Of a stretch of 6,337 bases of DNA, positions 5,450 through 6,337 are shown piece after piece (the stretch's first letter is position 1; the number at the start of each line of letters is the position of its first letter). The position numbers were made by a program, and so were the translations under genes. Source of the stretch: Acidocella sp. (lineage in GTDB: Bacteria; Pseudomonadota; Alphaproteobacteria; Acetobacterales; Acetobacteraceae); the NCBI GenBank assembly GCA_029077775.1, contig JAQNCU010000182.1, positions 1-6,337 on the forward strand, given 5' to 3'. The notes under the pieces were generated by a model, which did not search any database, was not told where the DNA came from, and saw nothing but the letters and a program-made list of their open reading frames with translations.

Positions 5450-5752
5450 GTGGATCGCATCGAGAAGCGTGAATTCGTCGCTGAGCTATCTACGGTGTTT
5501 GCCGATACATCGATGGTCGTCGTGACGCGCAATGCGGGCATGACGGTTGCCGATGTGACCGAGCTGCGCCGCCGCGCGCAGAAGAAGCTCGAGGAGGGGG
5601 CGGTCACCGACTCCTACGAGGGCAACGTCGAGAAGGCGATCGAGCTGCTGAACGGCGTGCTGGCGACGGAGATCGTCTGCGTGCTGCGCTATCGCTTCCA
5701 CGCCATCACCGCGACCGGCATCGCCAGCAGCGTCCGTATCGCTTCCTGGTAA
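5450..5752 (+). CDS. rplJ: Ribosomal protein L10, N-terminal part only, fused in frame to foreign sequence
   Basis: The frame opens at GTG 5450 with GGAG (5440-5443) 6 bases upstream and gives (M)DRIEKREFVAELSTVF, the standard alphaproteobacterial L10 start. L10 anchors the L7/L12 dimers to the ribosome and autoregulates through the leader just upstream. Residues 1-42 are L10-like, up to VADVTELRRR. The expected continuation (a Met/Ala/Gly stretch, then Tyr-Lys-Val-Ala-Lys-Asn-Arg-Leu) is missing. Instead residues ~43-94 match the N-terminus of a ferritin-like protein, and the last six, VRIASW, come from antisense of the next gene. The frame ends at 5752 after 100 residues, against about 170 in real L10. 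The start is certain. The rest is not a functional L10, and because L10 is essential this is most likely a sequence chimera. Confidence 0.85.
   Translation: MDRIEKREFVAELSTVFADTSMVVVTRNAGMTVADVTELRRRAQKKLEEGAVTDSYEGNVEKAIELLNGVLATEIVCVLRYRFHAITATGIASSVRIASW
5567..5731 (+). pseudogene. Fragment of a ferritin-like / bacterioferritin-type gene
   Basis: About 52 codons in the same frame as the rplJ start encode RRAQKKLEEGAVTDSYEG and, further on, LLNGVLATEIVCVLRYRFH. This strongly resembles the opening of ferritin-like diiron proteins of the bacterioferritin/Dps type, where the Glu in ATEIVCVLRY (residue 74 of the fused frame) is an iron-ligand position on the first long helix. The family would normally continue for another ~100 residues with a His/Glu-rich second helix; here it stops after TATGIASS. 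It has no start or ribosome binding site of its own. Both ends are abrupt, and the left one lies in sequence (CTGCGCCGCCGCGCGCAG) that both partners could share. Confidence 0.7.
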
Positions 5753-6337
5753 GAAAGCAGTGTCGGAAGAATTCGAAAATCCCATGCGTCAATGACCGTA
5801 TCTTGCGGGTACGTCTTCACCATCAGCAGCCGCGCCGTCAGGTGCTCGTCCACGTGCGAGTACATCCAGTGGTCGCCCTCCGCCCTGACCTGTTCCAGCT
5901 CCAGCGTTCCGCCAGGATAGATCTTCGCCAGCAGCACGAAGCCCATATTCACAGGACGCAGCACCCTCGCTTCAATTCGCGCAAGGTGTCGCGACTTCGC
6001 ATCGATCCATACCCGACCCTCCAGCCCCGTCAACGCATCGGCAACCATCGTCGGTGGGTGAAACGCCGGGTTCGGATGGAAGTCCAGCACCACCTGCCTC
6101 CCCTCCGCGCCCTTCCTTTGCGGCTGCCCCGGAGCATAGCTGTAGATCATCGCCTGCGGCATCAAACCCACCAGCTTGATCACCGAATCCCGCACGCCGC
6201 TGTCTCTGCGGCGATGGTTCAGAAACTCATCCCGAGACGCAATCGCATCCTTCAGCCGAGCCTGCTCTGCGGCATCCTCCTTCGCACTCAGCGGCTGCCC
6301 ATTGCGTTTCACCAGCCGGGCAACATGTCCCTCGCGA
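5689..6337 (-). CDS. Conserved hypothetical protein (Acidobacteriota-type, outer-membrane lipoprotein-sorting-like), partial at both ends
   Basis: The frame is open to the right window edge (visible residues begin REGHVARLVKRNGQPLSA), so the N-terminus lies outside; the GTG at 6312 is internal. About 203 native residues are seen. Recognisable elements are RNGQPLSA (11-18), FHPNPAFHPP (86-95), GLEGRVWID (104-112) followed by a long beta-rich part with RIEARVLRPVNMGF. I associate this pattern with conserved hypothetical proteins of Acidobacteriota, sometimes labelled outer membrane lipoprotein-sorting (LolA/LolB-like) proteins; the fold assignment is inference. The sequence reaches what looks like the natural C-terminal region (LSYQEAIRTLL) near 5727, then 11 residues (AMPVAVMAWKR) that are merely antisense to the ferritin fragment, with the stop at 5689-5691. 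The native stop is therefore lost or replaced. Strand and taxon both disagree with the ribosomal operon next door. Confidence 0.65.
   Translation of the reverse strand, partial: REGHVARLVKRNGQPLSAKEDAAEQARLKDAIASRDEFLNHRRRDSGVRDSVIKLVGLMPQAMIYSYAPGQPQRKGAEGRQVVLDFHPNPAFHPPTMVADALTGLEGRVWIDAKSRHLARIEARVLRPVNMGFVLLAKIYPGGTLELEQVRAEGDHWMYSHVDEHLTARLLMVKTYPQDTVIDAWDFRILPTLLSYQEAIRTLLAMPVAVMAWKR

Noticed and set aside
5056..5607. 183-codon minus-strand frame covering the 40-bp repeats (also 4620-5165)
   Set aside because: The repeated peptide (HGG...RDVS-type) is simply translation of the tandem DNA repeat. The frame also runs through the L10 leader and antisense to rplJ.
5450..5752. A genuine new L10-ferritin fusion protein
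   Set aside because: Only about 42 L10 residues and about 50 ferritin residues are present, neither a folded domain. A second unrelated joint follows within ~150 bases, and an essential operon would be destroyed.

Overview
The window is GC-rich and reads as a piece of an alphaproteobacterial chromosome up to about position 5570. It then changes abruptly into sequence from other sources. The L11, L1 and start of L10 proteins, the tandem cold-shock-domain protein and the L10-leader RNA look alphaproteobacterial. From memory of protein resemblance only, Acetobacteraceae (the acidophile/acetic acid group) is the best guess. The last ~600 bases encode, on the minus strand, a conserved hypothetical protein of a kind I associate with Acidobacteriota. 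A mixed-source (metagenomic or amplified) contig is therefore likely.

Left part (1-3105): a 580-aa DEAD-box RNA helicase with a DbpA-like C-terminal RNA-binding domain (minus strand) is divergent from a double cold-shock-domain protein (plus strand), which ends in a clear rho-independent terminator. Both are RNA-remodelling proteins, so the pair resembles a cold/RNA-structure response locus. A GC-rich, palindrome-rich intergenic stretch follows. It contains a perfect TATAAT inside a 47-base nested inverted repeat, and it leads into a 59-codon charged small protein with a strong ribosome binding site. That small gene converges on pncA (nicotinamidase, minus strand).

Middle part (3715-5449): pncA is divergent from the ribosomal protein operon rplK-rplA (L11-L1). 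The usual secE-nusG pair is not directly upstream of rplK. The rplA-rplJ spacer (445 bases) holds a 40-bp tandem repeat (three clear copies and one degenerate copy, each with a dyad), then a well-formed L10 leader (the RNA that the L10-L12 complex binds to control rplJL), then two more hairpins, then rplJ with a GTG start.

Right part (5450-6337): rplJ is intact only for its first ~42 codons. It then joins in frame to ~50 codons of a ferritin-like/bacterioferritin N-terminus. That in turn joins to the 3' end of the minus-strand acidobacterial-type gene, which runs off the right edge. Two junctions ~150 bases apart in an essential gene, between unrelated taxa, are best explained as assembly or amplification chimerism, not a real gene fusion. 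I see no convincing new defence or mobile system. The most interesting native signals are the nested palindrome at 2837-2883 and the 40-bp repeat array placed directly before the L10 leader.
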